Assembly: GCA_903970185.1 (NCBI GenBank)
Contig: CAJCIC010000041.1
Span: forward strand, 1-33,619
Reading direction: 5' to 3'
Source: Gammaproteobacteria bacterium
Lineage (GTDB): Bacteria > Pseudomonadota > Gammaproteobacteria > Burkholderiales > Burkholderiaceae_D
DNA: 33,619 nt
Of the stretch, positions 6,462 through 15,258 are shown piece by piece. The translations under genes and the position numbers were made by a program. Below the pieces are notes generated by a model that was not told the DNA's origin, ran no database searches, and saw only the letters and a program-made list of their open reading frames with translations. Positions within the stretch are counted from its first letter, which is position 1, and every line of letters begins with the position of its first letter.

Positions 6462-7955
6462 TTGACAGTATTTCCCATCACGCGGGTCGCAGTTTGCGCC
6501 CTGCTGCTCTCAGGGTGTGCGGTTGGCCCTGACTACAAGGCGCCCGCTGCGCCAGAGGGCGATCGCTACACGCCAGCACCCATGATTTCGCCAACGGCAA
6601 GTGCGGCGGGCATCGAAGGCGCTGCGCAAACGCTGGTCCCGGGGGCTGACATTCCGGCGCAGTGGTGGTCCTTGTTCCGCTCGCCGGAACTCGATGCGCT
6701 CATCAAGCAGGCGATCCAGCATAGCCCCAATCTTGCTGCAGCAATCGCGCAACTGAAAGCGGCACAAGAGGACGTGACGGTCGCACGTGCGGCATTTTTC
6801 CCCAACCTTAGCGCCGGGGTCAACGACAACCGCGAGCGCGCATCGCCGATTTCATCGGGGTTGCCGCCATCGCAGACGCTTGAACTGAATGTCGTCCAGG
6901 CCGCCTTGAATGCGTCCTACACCATCGATGTCTTCGGTGCGACAAGGCGCGCCGTCGAAGGCGCAAAAGCACAGTCGGACTATTATGATTTCGAACTCGA
7001 AGCGGCGTATCTGACCTTAACCAGCAACATCGTCAATGCGGCCATCAAGGAAGCGTCGCTGCGCGCGCAGATCGAAGCGACGCAAAGCGTGCTTGCCAGC
7101 CAGAAGCACGCACTGGATCTGTTGAACAAGCAGTTCCAGTTCGGTGCCGTGCCAAAAACCACGATCCTGAGTCAACAGTCGCTCGTCGCTGCGACCGAGG
7201 CCACGCTGCCTGGCCTTCAGAAGCAGCTCGCGCAAAACCGCCACCTGCTGTCGGTGCTTGCCGGCCAATTGCCAAGCGAGCCTGGAATACCCGAATTCAC
7301 CCTGGCCAATTTGCAGCTGCCCGTCGACATACCGGTCAGCCTGCCCTCTGCGCTGGTGCAGCAACGGCCGGATCTTCGCGCAAGCGAGGCGCTCCTTCAT
7401 TCAGCAAGCGCCCAGGTCGGCGTCGCCACGGCTGCGCTTTATCCGCAGATCACGCTTAGCGGACAATACGGCCGGGAAGCGTTGAAGGCCTCCGATCTTT
7501 TCAAGGGGCCGTCGACGATCTGGTCGATCGGGGCGGGCTTGACGCAGCCGATTTTCAACGGGGGCGAGTTGCGCGCGAAACGTCGCGCGGCCGAAGATGC
7601 CTACGACCAGGCGGCGGCGCAATACCGGCAGACGGTCTTGACCGCCTTTGAGAATGTCGCCGATTCCCTGCGTGCGCTCGATACCGACGCGGAATCGCTC
7701 AAGGCCTATGCTGAAAGCGAGGCCGTCGCCCATCAGTCGCTCGATCTGTCACAGAGCCAGTACAAGTTCGGTGCCGTGAGCTTCGTGCAATTGCTTCAGG
7801 TCGAGACCCAATATCAGCAGGCCCGCGACAATCTGGCCCAGGCTCAAGCCGCACGGCTGGCCGATACCGCAGCGCTGTTCCAGTCCCTTGGAGGCGGCTG
7901 GTGGAACCGGGTCGAGCCGCTTGCCGATGCAAACCCGCCAGTTAGCAAACCTTAA
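6462..7955 (+). CDS. RND efflux outer-membrane lipoprotein (NodT/OprM family)
   Basis: This is the outer-membrane channel of a tripartite drug/solvent efflux pump. The start is a TTG at 6462, chosen because AAGGAG lies 7 bases upstream and the lipoprotein signal then begins immediately; it gives 497 residues. The lipobox LLSGC puts the acylated Cys at residue 19, followed by the family hallmark AVGPDYKAP. Two outer-membrane efflux protein repeats follow, with typical helices (ALIKQAIQHSPNLAAAIAQLKAAQ in the first, LRASEALLHSASAQVGVATAALYPQITL in the second) and the PAQWW motif near residue 65. Length is normal for the family. The adaptor and pump genes follow with 35 and 8 bases between them, so all three are one operon. 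Confidence 0.93.
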   Translation: MTVFPITRVAVCALLLSGCAVGPDYKAPAAPEGDRYTPAPMISPTASAAGIEGAAQTLVPGADIPAQWWSLFRSPELDALIKQAIQHSPNLAAAIAQLKAAQEDVTVARAAFFPNLSAGVNDNRERASPISSGLPPSQTLELNVVQAALNASYTIDVFGATRRAVEGAKAQSDYYDFELEAAYLTLTSNIVNAAIKEASLRAQIEATQSVLASQKHALDLLNKQFQFGAVPKTTILSQQSLVAATEATLPGLQKQLAQNRHLLSVLAGQLPSEPGIPEFTLANLQLPVDIPVSLPSALVQQRPDLRASEALLHSASAQVGVATAALYPQITLSGQYGREALKASDLFKGPSTIWSIGAGLTQPIFNGGELRAKRRAAEDAYDQAAAQYRQTVLTAFENVADSLRALDTDAESLKAYAESEAVAHQSLDLSQSQYKFGAVSFVQLLQVETQYQQARDNLAQAQAARLADTAALFQSLGGGWWNRVEPLADANPPVSKP

Positions 7956-7990
7956 CGCCTCCTCGGAGGCGCATCCATAAAGAGGAACCC

Positions 7991-9145
7991 ATGGCAGCGT
8001 ACATGGACAAGAAAACCACCGTCCGCACCATCATCATGCTGGTGCTCATCGGCGTTCTCATGACGGGTGTCTTCGTCTGGCACATCATCGTTCACGGTTT
8101 TATCGCCAAGGCCATGGCGGCCCAGGCGTCGCCGACTGCGACGGTGACCACCATGGTCGCGAAGATGGATGACTGGCAGTCGGAATTAAGTGCGGTTGGC
8201 AGCACCCGTGCCGTGCGCGGTGTCGATGTCACGACCGAACTCGCGGGGCTGGTTCGCAGCATCGATTTCAAGCCGGGCGCCGAAGTGAAAAAGGGCGCGG
8301 TGCTGGTGCAACTCAATGCCGACTCGGATATCGCCACCTTGCATTCGCTGCAGGCGGCCGCCGACCTGTCGGCAGTCGTATTGAACCGTGACAAGCAGCA
8401 GCTCGCCGTCGAAGCGGTGGCCCAGGCCACCGTCGATAACGATCTTGCCGATCTGAAGAGCAAGCAGGCCCAGGTCGCAAGCCAGCAGGCGACCATCGAC
8501 AAGAAGACCATCCGTGCACCGTTTTCCGGAAAGCTTGGCATCACCACGGTGAACCCGGGCCAGTACTTGAATCCGGGCGACAAGATCGTGACGCTGCAAA
8601 GCGTCGATCCGATCCTCATCGATTTCACCTTGCCGCAGCAAAACCTGGCGACGCTTGCCGTCGGTCAGCCGGTCAACGTCAGCATCGACGCCTATCCGGG
8701 CAAGGTGTTCGCGGGCAAGCTTACCGTTATCGATCCCAAGATCGATACCAACACGCGCAACGTCTCGCTTGAGGCCACCATTGCCAATACCGCGAGCCTG
8801 CTTTATCCGGGGATGTACGGCCGCGCCGTTGTCAACGATGGCAAGACCCATCGCTACATCACCTTGCCGCAATCGGCGATCTCGTTTAACGCCTACGGCT
8901 CGACCGTGTTCATTGCCAAGCCCGGGGCATCAAAGGATGGCAAGTCGCAGCAGCTCACGGCGCAGCAGGTCTTCGTGACGACGGGCGCCACGCGCGGTGA
9001 CCAGGTCGCCGTGCTCTTGGGCGTCAATGAAGGAGACACGGTCGTCACAAGCGGTCAGCTGAAGCTTTTCAATGGCACGCCGCTCGCGGTGGACAATTCC
9101 GTCGTTCCCGCTGACGACGCGCATCCTACGCCGCAGGAACACTAG
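7991..9145 (+). CDS. RND efflux periplasmic adaptor (membrane fusion protein, MexH-like)
   Basis: A 384-residue adaptor that links the inner-membrane pump to the outer-membrane channel. An N-terminal hydrophobic segment (about residues 11-35) is probably an uncleaved anchor. The lipoyl/barrel-sandwich half motifs are visible: VRSIDFKPGAEVKKGAVLVQL and, after a short helical hairpin rich in Gln/Ala, TIRAPFSGKLGITTVNPGQYL. Then come the beta-barrel segment DPILIDFTLPQQ and the membrane-proximal domain. AGAGGAA precedes the ATG. Gene order and similarity to adaptors of the MexH type fit the pump downstream. Substrate range cannot be read from sequence. Confidence 0.92.
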   Translation: MAAYMDKKTTVRTIIMLVLIGVLMTGVFVWHIIVHGFIAKAMAAQASPTATVTTMVAKMDDWQSELSAVGSTRAVRGVDVTTELAGLVRSIDFKPGAEVKKGAVLVQLNADSDIATLHSLQAAADLSAVVLNRDKQQLAVEAVAQATVDNDLADLKSKQAQVASQQATIDKKTIRAPFSGKLGITTVNPGQYLNPGDKIVTLQSVDPILIDFTLPQQNLATLAVGQPVNVSIDAYPGKVFAGKLTVIDPKIDTNTRNVSLEATIANTASLLYPGMYGRAVVNDGKTHRYITLPQSAISFNAYGSTVFIAKPGASKDGKSQQLTAQQVFVTTGATRGDQVAVLLGVNEGDTVVTSGQLKLFNGTPLAVDNSVVPADDAHPTPQEH

Positions 9146-9153
9146 GCCTCACC

Positions 9154-12100
9154 ATGAACTTCACCGACATCTTCATTCGTCGCCCGGTGCTCGCGGGGGT
9201 GATCAGCCTGTTGATCCTCGTGCTCGGCCTGCGTTCCTTGTTTTCGCTTCCGGTCAACCAGTACCCGAAGACTGAAAATGCCGTCGTCACGATTTCTACG
9301 GCCTACTACGGTGCGGATGCAGCGACCATCGCGGGCTTCATCACGCAGCCGCTCGAAGCCGCGATCGCCCAGGCGCAGGGCATCGACTACCTGTCGTCGT
9401 CAAGCGTCAATGGCGTCTCGACGATCACGGCGACCCTGCGCCTTAATTATTCGGGTGACAAAGCACTCACCGAAATCAACACGCAGGTGCAATCGGTCAG
9501 AAACCAGCTGCCAGCGCAGGCCCAGCAGCCGGTCTTGACCGTGGCCGTTGGCCAGACCACCGATGCCATGTACATGGGCTTTTACAGCGATGTGCTGCAA
9601 ACCAACAGCGTCACCGACTTCCTGACGCGCGTGGTGCAGCCAAAGCTTGATTCCGTGCCTGGGGTGCAAACCGCGGAGATTCTTGGCGCGCGCCAGTTTG
9701 CGCTTCGCGCCTGGCTTGACGCCGACAAGCTCGCGGCCCACAACGTCACCGCGGCTGACGTCTTTACCGCACTTGGCAACAACAACTATCTTGCTGCCGT
9801 GGGCACGACCAAGGGGCAGATGGTTTCGGTCGATCTGACCGCAGCGACCGATCTGCATTCGGTTGGCGAATTCAAGAAACTCGTCATCAAGCAAAGCGGC
9901 ACCTCGCTCGTGCGCCTTGAAGATGTCGCAACCGTCACCCTTGGCGCCGAAAATTATGACCTGAGCGTTGCCTTTAGCGGCAAGCGCTCCGTCTTCATCG
10001 GTATCAAGGTCGCTCCCGAGGCCAATATCCTTGACGTCGCAAAGGAAATCCGCAAGGAGTTTCCGGGCATCCAGCAGACCTTGCCCACGGGTTTGACGGG
10101 CGAGATCGTTTATGACTCGACGGACTTCATCAACACGTCGATCGCCGAGGTCGAAAAGACCCTGATCGAATCGCTGCTGATCGTGACGGTGGTGATTTTC
10201 CTGTTCCTGGGCAGCCTGCGCGCCGTGGCGATTCCCGTGATCGCCATGCCACTGTCTTTGATCGGCACCTTCTTCGTTATGCTGATCCTTGGCTATTCGG
10301 TGAATCTGCTAACGCTGCTTGCGCTTGTGCTGGCCATTGGCCTTGTGGTTGACGATGCCATCATCGTGGTCGAGAACGTCGATCGTCACATGCGCGATGA
10401 CAAGCTCAAGCCCTTTGATGCCGCGATCCTCGCGGCGCGCGAACTGGGCGGGCCGATCATCGCCATGACCATCGTGCTTGTGGCCGTCTACGTGCCGATC
10501 GGCTTTCAGGGCGGACTCACTGGCGCCCTGTTCACCGAGTTCGCCTTTTCGCTTGCCGGTGCCGTGACGGTGTCTGGCATCATCGCCTTGACGCTGTCGC
10601 CGATGATGAGTTCGCTGCTTTTTCGCGCCGCGCAGGATGAAGGGCGCTTTGTGCACTTCATCGATCATCACTTCAGCCGCCTCAAAGGCTGGTACGGCAG
10701 GCGCCTGAGTTCGGTGCTCGACACCTATGTGGTCATGCTGATCATGGGCGTGCTTCTGCTTGCGAGCCTTTTTTATCTGTTTAAGACATCGCAGCAGGAA
10801 CTGGCACCCGAGGAGGACCAGGGGATCGTGCTGGCGAGCCTGACAGGCCCGCCCAATGCAACGGCTGCGCGCATGGAAGGCTATAGCGACCAGATCTTCA
10901 AGCTGTCGGCTGCCGAACCCGAATATGCCCAGATGTTCCAGCTCACCGGCGTGCCAACCGTCAATGCCGGCATTGGCGGCGTCCTGCTCAAGCCCTGGGG
11001 TGATCGCACGCGCAGCGCCAAGCAGATCCAGGCCGATTTGCAACAAAAGTGGAATAGCGTCGCAGGCGTGCGCGTTGCCGCATTCCAGTTCCCGCCGTTG
11101 CCGGGCTCATCGGGCTTTCCGGTGCAGTTCGTCATCAAGACCACGGAGTCGTTCCAGAGCTTGAACGACGTCGCGCTAAAGGTCATGGCCAAGGCGCGCC
11201 AAAGCGGCATGTTCTTTTTCGTCGATGCTGACTTGAAGCTGGATAAGCCGCAGGCGACGCTAAACGTCGATCGCGACAAGTTGGCCGCGCTCGGCCTGCA
11301 GCAATCCGACATCGGTGGCGCGCTGGGCGCTGCGCTGGGCGGCGGCTACGTCAATTACTTCTCGATTTCCGGCAGGTCCTACAAGGTCATCCCGCAGGTG
11401 TTGCAAGTCGACCGCCTCAACCCTGACCAGGTGCTCGACTATTACATTCGTACACCCTCGGGGAGTGTCATTCCGGCAAGTACCGTGGCGAGCATCGTGA
11501 CAAGCGTCGTGCCTGAATCGATCAACCACTTCCAGCAGCTCAACTCGGTCACGATCGGCGGCGTCTCGCCAGCCGCGCAGGGCGACGTCCTGGCCTTCTT
11601 GCGGCAGGCCGTGGCCGATGTCGCGCCGTCAGGTTACGCCATCGACTATGCCGGGCAGTCGCGCCAGTTCGTGCAGGAATCGGGCGGCTTCGTGGTGACC
11701 CTGATGTTCGCCGTGATCATCGTCTTTCTGGCACTTGCGGCACAGTTCGAGAGCTTCCGTGATCCGGTCGTGATCCTGGTGTCCGTGCCGATGGCGCTCT
11801 TCGGGGCACTGCTTTTCATCAACATCGGCTTCGCCTCGATCAACATTTACACCCAGGTCGGGCTGGTCACGCTGATGGGGCTGATCAGCAAGCACGGCAT
11901 TCTGATCGTCCAGTTCGCAAACGAGCTGCAGCGTGCAGGGCGCAGCAAGCGTGAGGCGATTGAAGAAGCGGCGGCAGTTCGGTTAAGGCCCATTCTCATG
12001 ACCACCGCAGCGATGGTCCTAGGCGTCGTGCCGCTGGTGATTGCTTCAGGCGCAGGGGCAGCGGGCCGTCACGCCATGGGACTGGTGATTTTCACGGGGC

Positions 12101-12225
12101 TATCGATCGGTACGCTTTTCACCCTCTTTGTCGTCCCCTCGATGTACGTTTTCATGGGCGCCGACCATGCCCGCACGCGCGAGTCGGCTGTGTTAACCGA
12201 GACGCCGCGTCCGGCTGGGGCTTGA
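9154..12225 (+). CDS. RND multidrug efflux permease (HAE1 family, MexI-like)
   Basis: A 1023-residue proton-driven inner-membrane transporter of full HAE1 length. It starts with the family signature NFTDIFIRRPVLAGVIS, has 12 predicted transmembrane helices and two large periplasmic loops. The proton-relay acidic pair in TM4 is present (GLVVDDAIIVVEN, Asp400 and Asp401), as is the TM10 lysine (GLISKHGILIV, Lys913). Overall similarity is closer to MexI-type pumps than to AcrB. No mutation or frameshift is seen. The gene begins 8 bases after the adaptor. No TetR, LysR or two-component regulator adjoins the operon, so control is likely by a distant regulator. Confidence 0.95.
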   Translation: MNFTDIFIRRPVLAGVISLLILVLGLRSLFSLPVNQYPKTENAVVTISTAYYGADAATIAGFITQPLEAAIAQAQGIDYLSSSSVNGVSTITATLRLNYSGDKALTEINTQVQSVRNQLPAQAQQPVLTVAVGQTTDAMYMGFYSDVLQTNSVTDFLTRVVQPKLDSVPGVQTAEILGARQFALRAWLDADKLAAHNVTAADVFTALGNNNYLAAVGTTKGQMVSVDLTAATDLHSVGEFKKLVIKQSGTSLVRLEDVATVTLGAENYDLSVAFSGKRSVFIGIKVAPEANILDVAKEIRKEFPGIQQTLPTGLTGEIVYDSTDFINTSIAEVEKTLIESLLIVTVVIFLFLGSLRAVAIPVIAMPLSLIGTFFVMLILGYSVNLLTLLALVLAIGLVVDDAIIVVENVDRHMRDDKLKPFDAAILAARELGGPIIAMTIVLVAVYVPIGFQGGLTGALFTEFAFSLAGAVTVSGIIALTLSPMMSSLLFRAAQDEGRFVHFIDHHFSRLKGWYGRRLSSVLDTYVVMLIMGVLLLASLFYLFKTSQQELAPEEDQGIVLASLTGPPNATAARMEGYSDQIFKLSAAEPEYAQMFQLTGVPTVNAGIGGVLLKPWGDRTRSAKQIQADLQQKWNSVAGVRVAAFQFPPLPGSSGFPVQFVIKTTESFQSLNDVALKVMAKARQSGMFFFVDADLKLDKPQATLNVDRDKLAALGLQQSDIGGALGAALGGGYVNYFSISGRSYKVIPQVLQVDRLNPDQVLDYYIRTPSGSVIPASTVASIVTSVVPESINHFQQLNSVTIGGVSPAAQGDVLAFLRQAVADVAPSGYAIDYAGQSRQFVQESGGFVVTLMFAVIIVFLALAAQFESFRDPVVILVSVPMALFGALLFINIGFASINIYTQVGLVTLMGLISKHGILIVQFANELQRAGRSKREAIEEAAAVRLRPILMTTAAMVLGVVPLVIASGAGAAGRHAMGLVIFTGLSIGTLFTLFVVPSMYVFMGADHARTRESAVLTETPRPAGA

Positions 12226-12232
12226 TCCTGGC

Positions 12233-12273
12233 GCGGTCAACCCGGGGCCGTGTTGGTGCCCCGATTTGACCGC
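12233..12273. terminator. nested hairpin after the efflux operon
   Basis: GCGGTCAA (12233-12240) pairs with TTGACCGC (12266-12273), and inside it CGGGGC (12243-12248) pairs with GCCCCG (12258-12263). The structure starts 8 bases after the pump stop codon. There is no T-run on either strand, so it may be a non-canonical terminator or an mRNA-stabilising element rather than a standard intrinsic terminator. Confidence 0.5.
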
Positions 12274-12365
12274 TTGATACCGCACACGGCGCATTTCGTC
12301 GCCTTCGGGCATCGCTTGTGCGCGCCTCGCGATAACATGAATCATCGCGTTTTCCGGGGCCCGCC

Positions 12366-13058
12366 ATGTTGCGTATCCAAAGTCTTGTCGTTTTCCTTGT
12401 GCTTGCCTTGGGCGCTGGCTCCTGCGCCAGCGCGGCCCCTGTTTCCGAGCCGCGCCCGGCAAGCGCGGTCACGCGCATCGAAGTGCGCATCCCGATCGAT
12501 CTGAGCGTGCACCAGGGCGATGCCGAGGGGCTCGTCCTGACAGGTGAGCCCGATCAGTTAAAGCACGTTCGCACCGTGATGCAAGGCGGCACGCTGGTCA
12601 TCGACGAGGCAGACCAGTCCTGGCACTCGCGCCACTCGGTCAAGGGGGTTGTCACCGTCAAGGCGTTAACGGCGCTCACGCTAACGGGTGCCGGCAGCGT
12701 CGACATCGGCCCGCTCAAGACGGGGCGGCTGGAACTGTCGCTTTCTGGCGCCGGCAACCTGCAGCTGACTGATCTTAACGTCGACGAGTTGTCGATTGCG
12801 ATATCAGGAACCGGCCACGTCACCGGCACCGGTAGCGCGGGCACGCTTGACGTCCATATTGCAGGCGTTGGCGATATCGCCCTTGAGCAGTTTCAGGCGG
12901 CCAATGCCCGTGTCGCGATATCAGGCAGTGGCACGGTCAAGGTCGCAGCCAAGGACCACCTCGATGCGACGATTTCGGGCGTGGGCGAGATCAAGTATCG
13001 CGGCAGCCCAAGCGTGACCAAGTCGGTCTCGGGTATGGGCAGTATCGTCCCCCTCTAG
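12366..13058 (+). CDS. GIN domain (DUF2807) secreted protein
   Basis: A 230-residue exported protein with a signal peptide (residues 1 to about 24, ending SCASAAP). The mature part is a repeat-rich right-handed beta-helix typical of the putative auto-transporter adhesin head GIN domain: successive rungs read LTLTGAGSVDI, LSLSGAGNLQL, IAISGTGHVTG, VHIAGVGDIAL, VAISGSGTVKV and ATISGVGEIKY. Each rung carries the S/T-G-x-G turn. In bacteria these proteins are periplasmic or secreted, with poorly defined roles in envelope biology. It is separated from the efflux operon by a hairpin and probably has its own promoter, though none is obvious. Confidence 0.85.
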   Translation: MLRIQSLVVFLVLALGAGSCASAAPVSEPRPASAVTRIEVRIPIDLSVHQGDAEGLVLTGEPDQLKHVRTVMQGGTLVIDEADQSWHSRHSVKGVVTVKALTALTLTGAGSVDIGPLKTGRLELSLSGAGNLQLTDLNVDELSIAISGTGHVTGTGSAGTLDVHIAGVGDIALEQFQAANARVAISGSGTVKVAAKDHLDATISGVGEIKYRGSPSVTKSVSGMGSIVPL

Positions 13059-13083
13059 CAAAGGCAAAGGGTCGTGCCCTGAG

Positions 13084-13103
13084 CGGCGCTCCTTGCAGCG
13101 CCG
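13084..13103. terminator. hairpin between convergent genes
   Basis: CGGCGCT (13084-13090) and AGCGCCG (13097-13103) form a perfect 7-bp stem with a 6-base loop, in the gap between the convergent GIN-domain gene and TPR gene. No T-run follows on either strand, so a bidirectional terminator function is only likely, not certain. Confidence 0.4.
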
Positions 13104-13124
13104 CAGAGCGCGATCGCAAGCGCC

Positions 13125-14351
13125 CTAGCTGGCTGCGCCGCTGTAAATCAGCCAGAGCCTGGCGATGTCCTGGGTGCCGTCGCTGCCCTTCACCGATCGC
13201 AGGATGTCGCGACCTTTCGGCTTCTTGCCTGCGAGGATGTAGGCTTCTCCAAGATGCAGCTTGGCATCGTCGGGTCGCTTCAGGCTGTCCTTGGCGATAC
13301 CGGCTTCCATCTGGGCGATACCCGCATCGAAATTGCCTGCGGTGACCTTGGAAAAGCCGAGATCGACCATCAGGTCACCTTCCTTTGCGGCCGCAGCTTC
13401 GGCGTCGCGGCTCGCAGACGTGCTCTTTGTCTCGGCGATCTGCTTGGAGATCAAGTCCTCAAGCCGCTTCGGACGGTCGGCTGCGGCGCCTGGGAACATG
13501 TTGCTGGCAAATCCCTGGTCGACGACTTTTTTTGCCTCGTAGGGAAATCCCGACGACAACGACAGCTGCCCCATGTCCATGTAATCGTCGGCCTTGGCCA
13601 GGTTGCCGGTGAGAAAGCGCAAGCGGTAAAGGTCAAGATCGAGGCGGTCGGCAAAGCCCTTGCGGCCCTGGGTGCGAACCAGAAGATCGGCCCAGTATTC
13701 CTTCTTGGGATAACTTGCGACCAGCCGCTCGAGCACGTTGGCGTAGCCGTTCCTGTCGTTGGTCTGCTGGTAACAGCTGGCAAGCAGCTGCAAATCGTCT
13801 TCGCTGGCACGTCCCGCATCGGCTGTCGGTTGCAATTCGCGGGAGACCGAGACGCAATCATGATTCAGGTAATACGACTGGATGATCAGCGTGCGCGCTG
13901 CAGGATCGGTGCCACCTTCCTTGCGGTAGCGGTCAAGCCAGGTCAGCGCGTGGGCGTAATCCTTGTTGCGGTAGTAGTCCGTGGCAACCGCAAAGACCAT
14001 GGGCAGGCGTTCGGAGGGCGACGAGCGACCGGTTGCTGTAAGCGCATCGATCGCCGCTGCCGCAGCCCCGGTATCGCCCGCGCCTTGTGCAGCGGAAAAA
14101 CGCATGCGCTCGACCAGGTAGGTCTCAGCCGACGTCTTGCCGCCGACCGCTTCGGCTTCAGAGACGCGGGCAAGCGCTTCATGATATTTGCCGGCCTTGA
14201 TCAGTGCTGCGGCTTCCTGCAAGGGCTTGCCGACTTCAGGGCGCACCGGATCTGCAGCCACGCTGCACTGGGGCGCCGACAGCATCAGCAACGGTACGGC
14301 GGCGAAAGAGGATGCGGCAATGAAAAGGCCGCGCGACAAGAAACGCTTCAT
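13125..14351 (-). CDS. periplasmic TPR-repeat protein of the TonB-ExbBD cluster
   Basis: A 408-residue protein with a signal peptide (residues 1 to about 30). The mature part is helical throughout, with TPR-like pairs such as LIKAGKYHEALARVSEAEAVG, DYAHALTWLDRYRKEGG and LGEAYILAGKKPKGRDILRSV. The ATG at 14351 begins the signal peptide and has GGAG 9 bases upstream; the frame extends further but without support. It is the last gene of the tonB-exbB-exbD-exbD run on the same strand but lies behind an intrinsic terminator, so it is likely expressed at a lower level or by read-through. A TPR protein in this place is known from several proteobacterial TonB clusters and may bind partners of the energised complex; its exact function is unknown. 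Confidence 0.7.
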   Translation of the reverse strand: MKRFLSRGLFIAASSFAAVPLLMLSAPQCSVAADPVRPEVGKPLQEAAALIKAGKYHEALARVSEAEAVGGKTSAETYLVERMRFSAAQGAGDTGAAAAAIDALTATGRSSPSERLPMVFAVATDYYRNKDYAHALTWLDRYRKEGGTDPAARTLIIQSYYLNHDCVSVSRELQPTADAGRASEDDLQLLASCYQQTNDRNGYANVLERLVASYPKKEYWADLLVRTQGRKGFADRLDLDLYRLRFLTGNLAKADDYMDMGQLSLSSGFPYEAKKVVDQGFASNMFPGAAADRPKRLEDLISKQIAETKSTSASRDAEAAAAKEGDLMVDLGFSKVTAGNFDAGIAQMEAGIAKDSLKRPDDAKLHLGEAYILAGKKPKGRDILRSVKGSDGTQDIARLWLIYSGAAS

Positions 14352-14365
14352 GGCTTGCTGCTCCG

Positions 14366-14394
14366 AAAACAAACAGCCCCGCGAGGCGGGGCTG
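14366..14394 (-). terminator. intrinsic terminator between exbD and the TPR gene
   Basis: A perfect 9-bp stem, CAGCCCCGC at 14374-14382 and GCGGGGCTG at 14386-14394, has a 3-base loop and on the minus strand runs straight into TTTGTTTT. It starts 3 bases after the second exbD stop and ends 14 bases before the TPR start codon, so it should cut off most transcripts before the TPR gene. Confidence 0.85.
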
Positions 14395-14397
14395 CTA

Positions 14398-14820
14398 CTA
14401 GGCAAACTGTTCGTTGCCAACAATGACGAACTTGGTTAGCCCGTGGCGCTGAACTGCCGCCATCACGGCCGCGACGTATTTGTAGGCGACCAGCTTGTTG
14501 GGTTTCAGGTGGATTTCGGGCTGGACGGCCTCGCTTGCAGCGTTGGTCAAGCGCTGCTCGAGATCGGACTCGCTCGGAACCACCTGCGCGTTCCAGTACA
14601 CCGTGCCATCGAAATCGACCGCAATCTCGACGATCTCGGGGGGTGCGAGCTGCGGCGGCGGTGTGCCGATCGGCATATTGATATTGACCGAATGCAGCTG
14701 GATCGGGATCGTGATGATCAGCATGATGAGCAGCACCAGCATCACGTCGATGAGCGGCGTGGTGTTGATGTCCATCATGGGCTCCATCTCGCCCGTGCTT
14801 GAGCCGACGTTCATTGCCAT
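14398..14820 (-). CDS. exbD: ExbD/TolR-family biopolymer transport protein (second copy)
   Basis: A 140-residue proton-channel subunit that works with ExbB to energise TonB. It has the short cytoplasmic N-terminus MAMNVGSSTGEMEPMM, then DINTTPLIDVMLVLLIMLIITIP, in which the Asp of PLIDVMLVLL is the conserved proton-binding residue of the single membrane helix. A periplasmic ExbD domain of about 90 residues follows. AAGGAAAT precedes the ATG, which lies 9 bases after the stop of the first exbD. The two copies share the membrane region but differ in the periplasmic domain, as in other tandem ExbD pairs. Confidence 0.92.
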   Translation of the reverse strand: MAMNVGSSTGEMEPMMDINTTPLIDVMLVLLIMLIITIPIQLHSVNINMPIGTPPPQLAPPEIVEIAVDFDGTVYWNAQVVPSESDLEQRLTNAASEAVQPEIHLKPNKLVAYKYVAAVMAAVQRHGLTKFVIVGNEQFA

Positions 14821-14829
14821 GGAATTTCC

Positions 14830-15255
14830 TTAGCCTTTGGGCGGCGGTTCGGTGATGAATCCGACATGCACGATGCCGGCGCGTTCGCAGGCGACAAGCA
14901 CCTTGCCTACGAACTCGTAACGGACGTTCTGGTCGCCGCGGATCTGCACTTCAGGCTGGGGGTTTTGCACCGACACGGTCTTCAGTCGCGTCGTCAAGGC
15001 CTCCATGTCAGACACCAGCTGGTTGCCCCAGTAGACGTCGCCATCGCGATTGACCGAGAGTTCGACGGTTTGCGGCTTGGTCGATCGCGGCTGGTTGGAT
15101 TCCTTTGGCAGTACCACCGGCACCGTATGCGTCACGACCGGAATCGTGATCAGAAAGATGATCAACAGTACCAGCATGACGTCGACCAGGGGCGTCGTGT
15201 TGATGGTGTAGTTGAGCTCTTCCTCGCCTTCGGCCGAACCGACGTTCATTGCCAT
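14830..15255 (-). CDS. exbD: ExbD/TolR-family biopolymer transport protein (first copy)
   Basis: A 141-residue ExbD paralogue. The N-terminus MAMNVGSAEGEEELNYTINTT precedes the membrane helix PLVDVMLVLLIIFLITIPV, which holds the conserved channel Asp. The periplasmic part (about residues 45-141) ends in a proline-rich ITEPPPKG tail. The ATG is 3 bases after the exbB stop, pointing to translational coupling; AAGG lies within the exbB 3' end. Paired exbD genes are known in Xanthomonas and Caulobacter TonB systems, where the second copy may be needed only for some substrates. Confidence 0.92.
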   Translation of the reverse strand: MAMNVGSAEGEEELNYTINTTPLVDVMLVLLIIFLITIPVVTHTVPVVLPKESNQPRSTKPQTVELSVNRDGDVYWGNQLVSDMEALTTRLKTVSVQNPQPEVQIRGDQNVRYEFVGKVLVACERAGIVHVGFITEPPPKG

Positions 15256-15258
15256 GAT

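Noticed and set aside
7017-7400. Minus-strand frame within the outer-membrane efflux gene
   Set aside because: Antisense shadow of a clear NodT-family gene; composition is Arg/Gln-rich with no motif.
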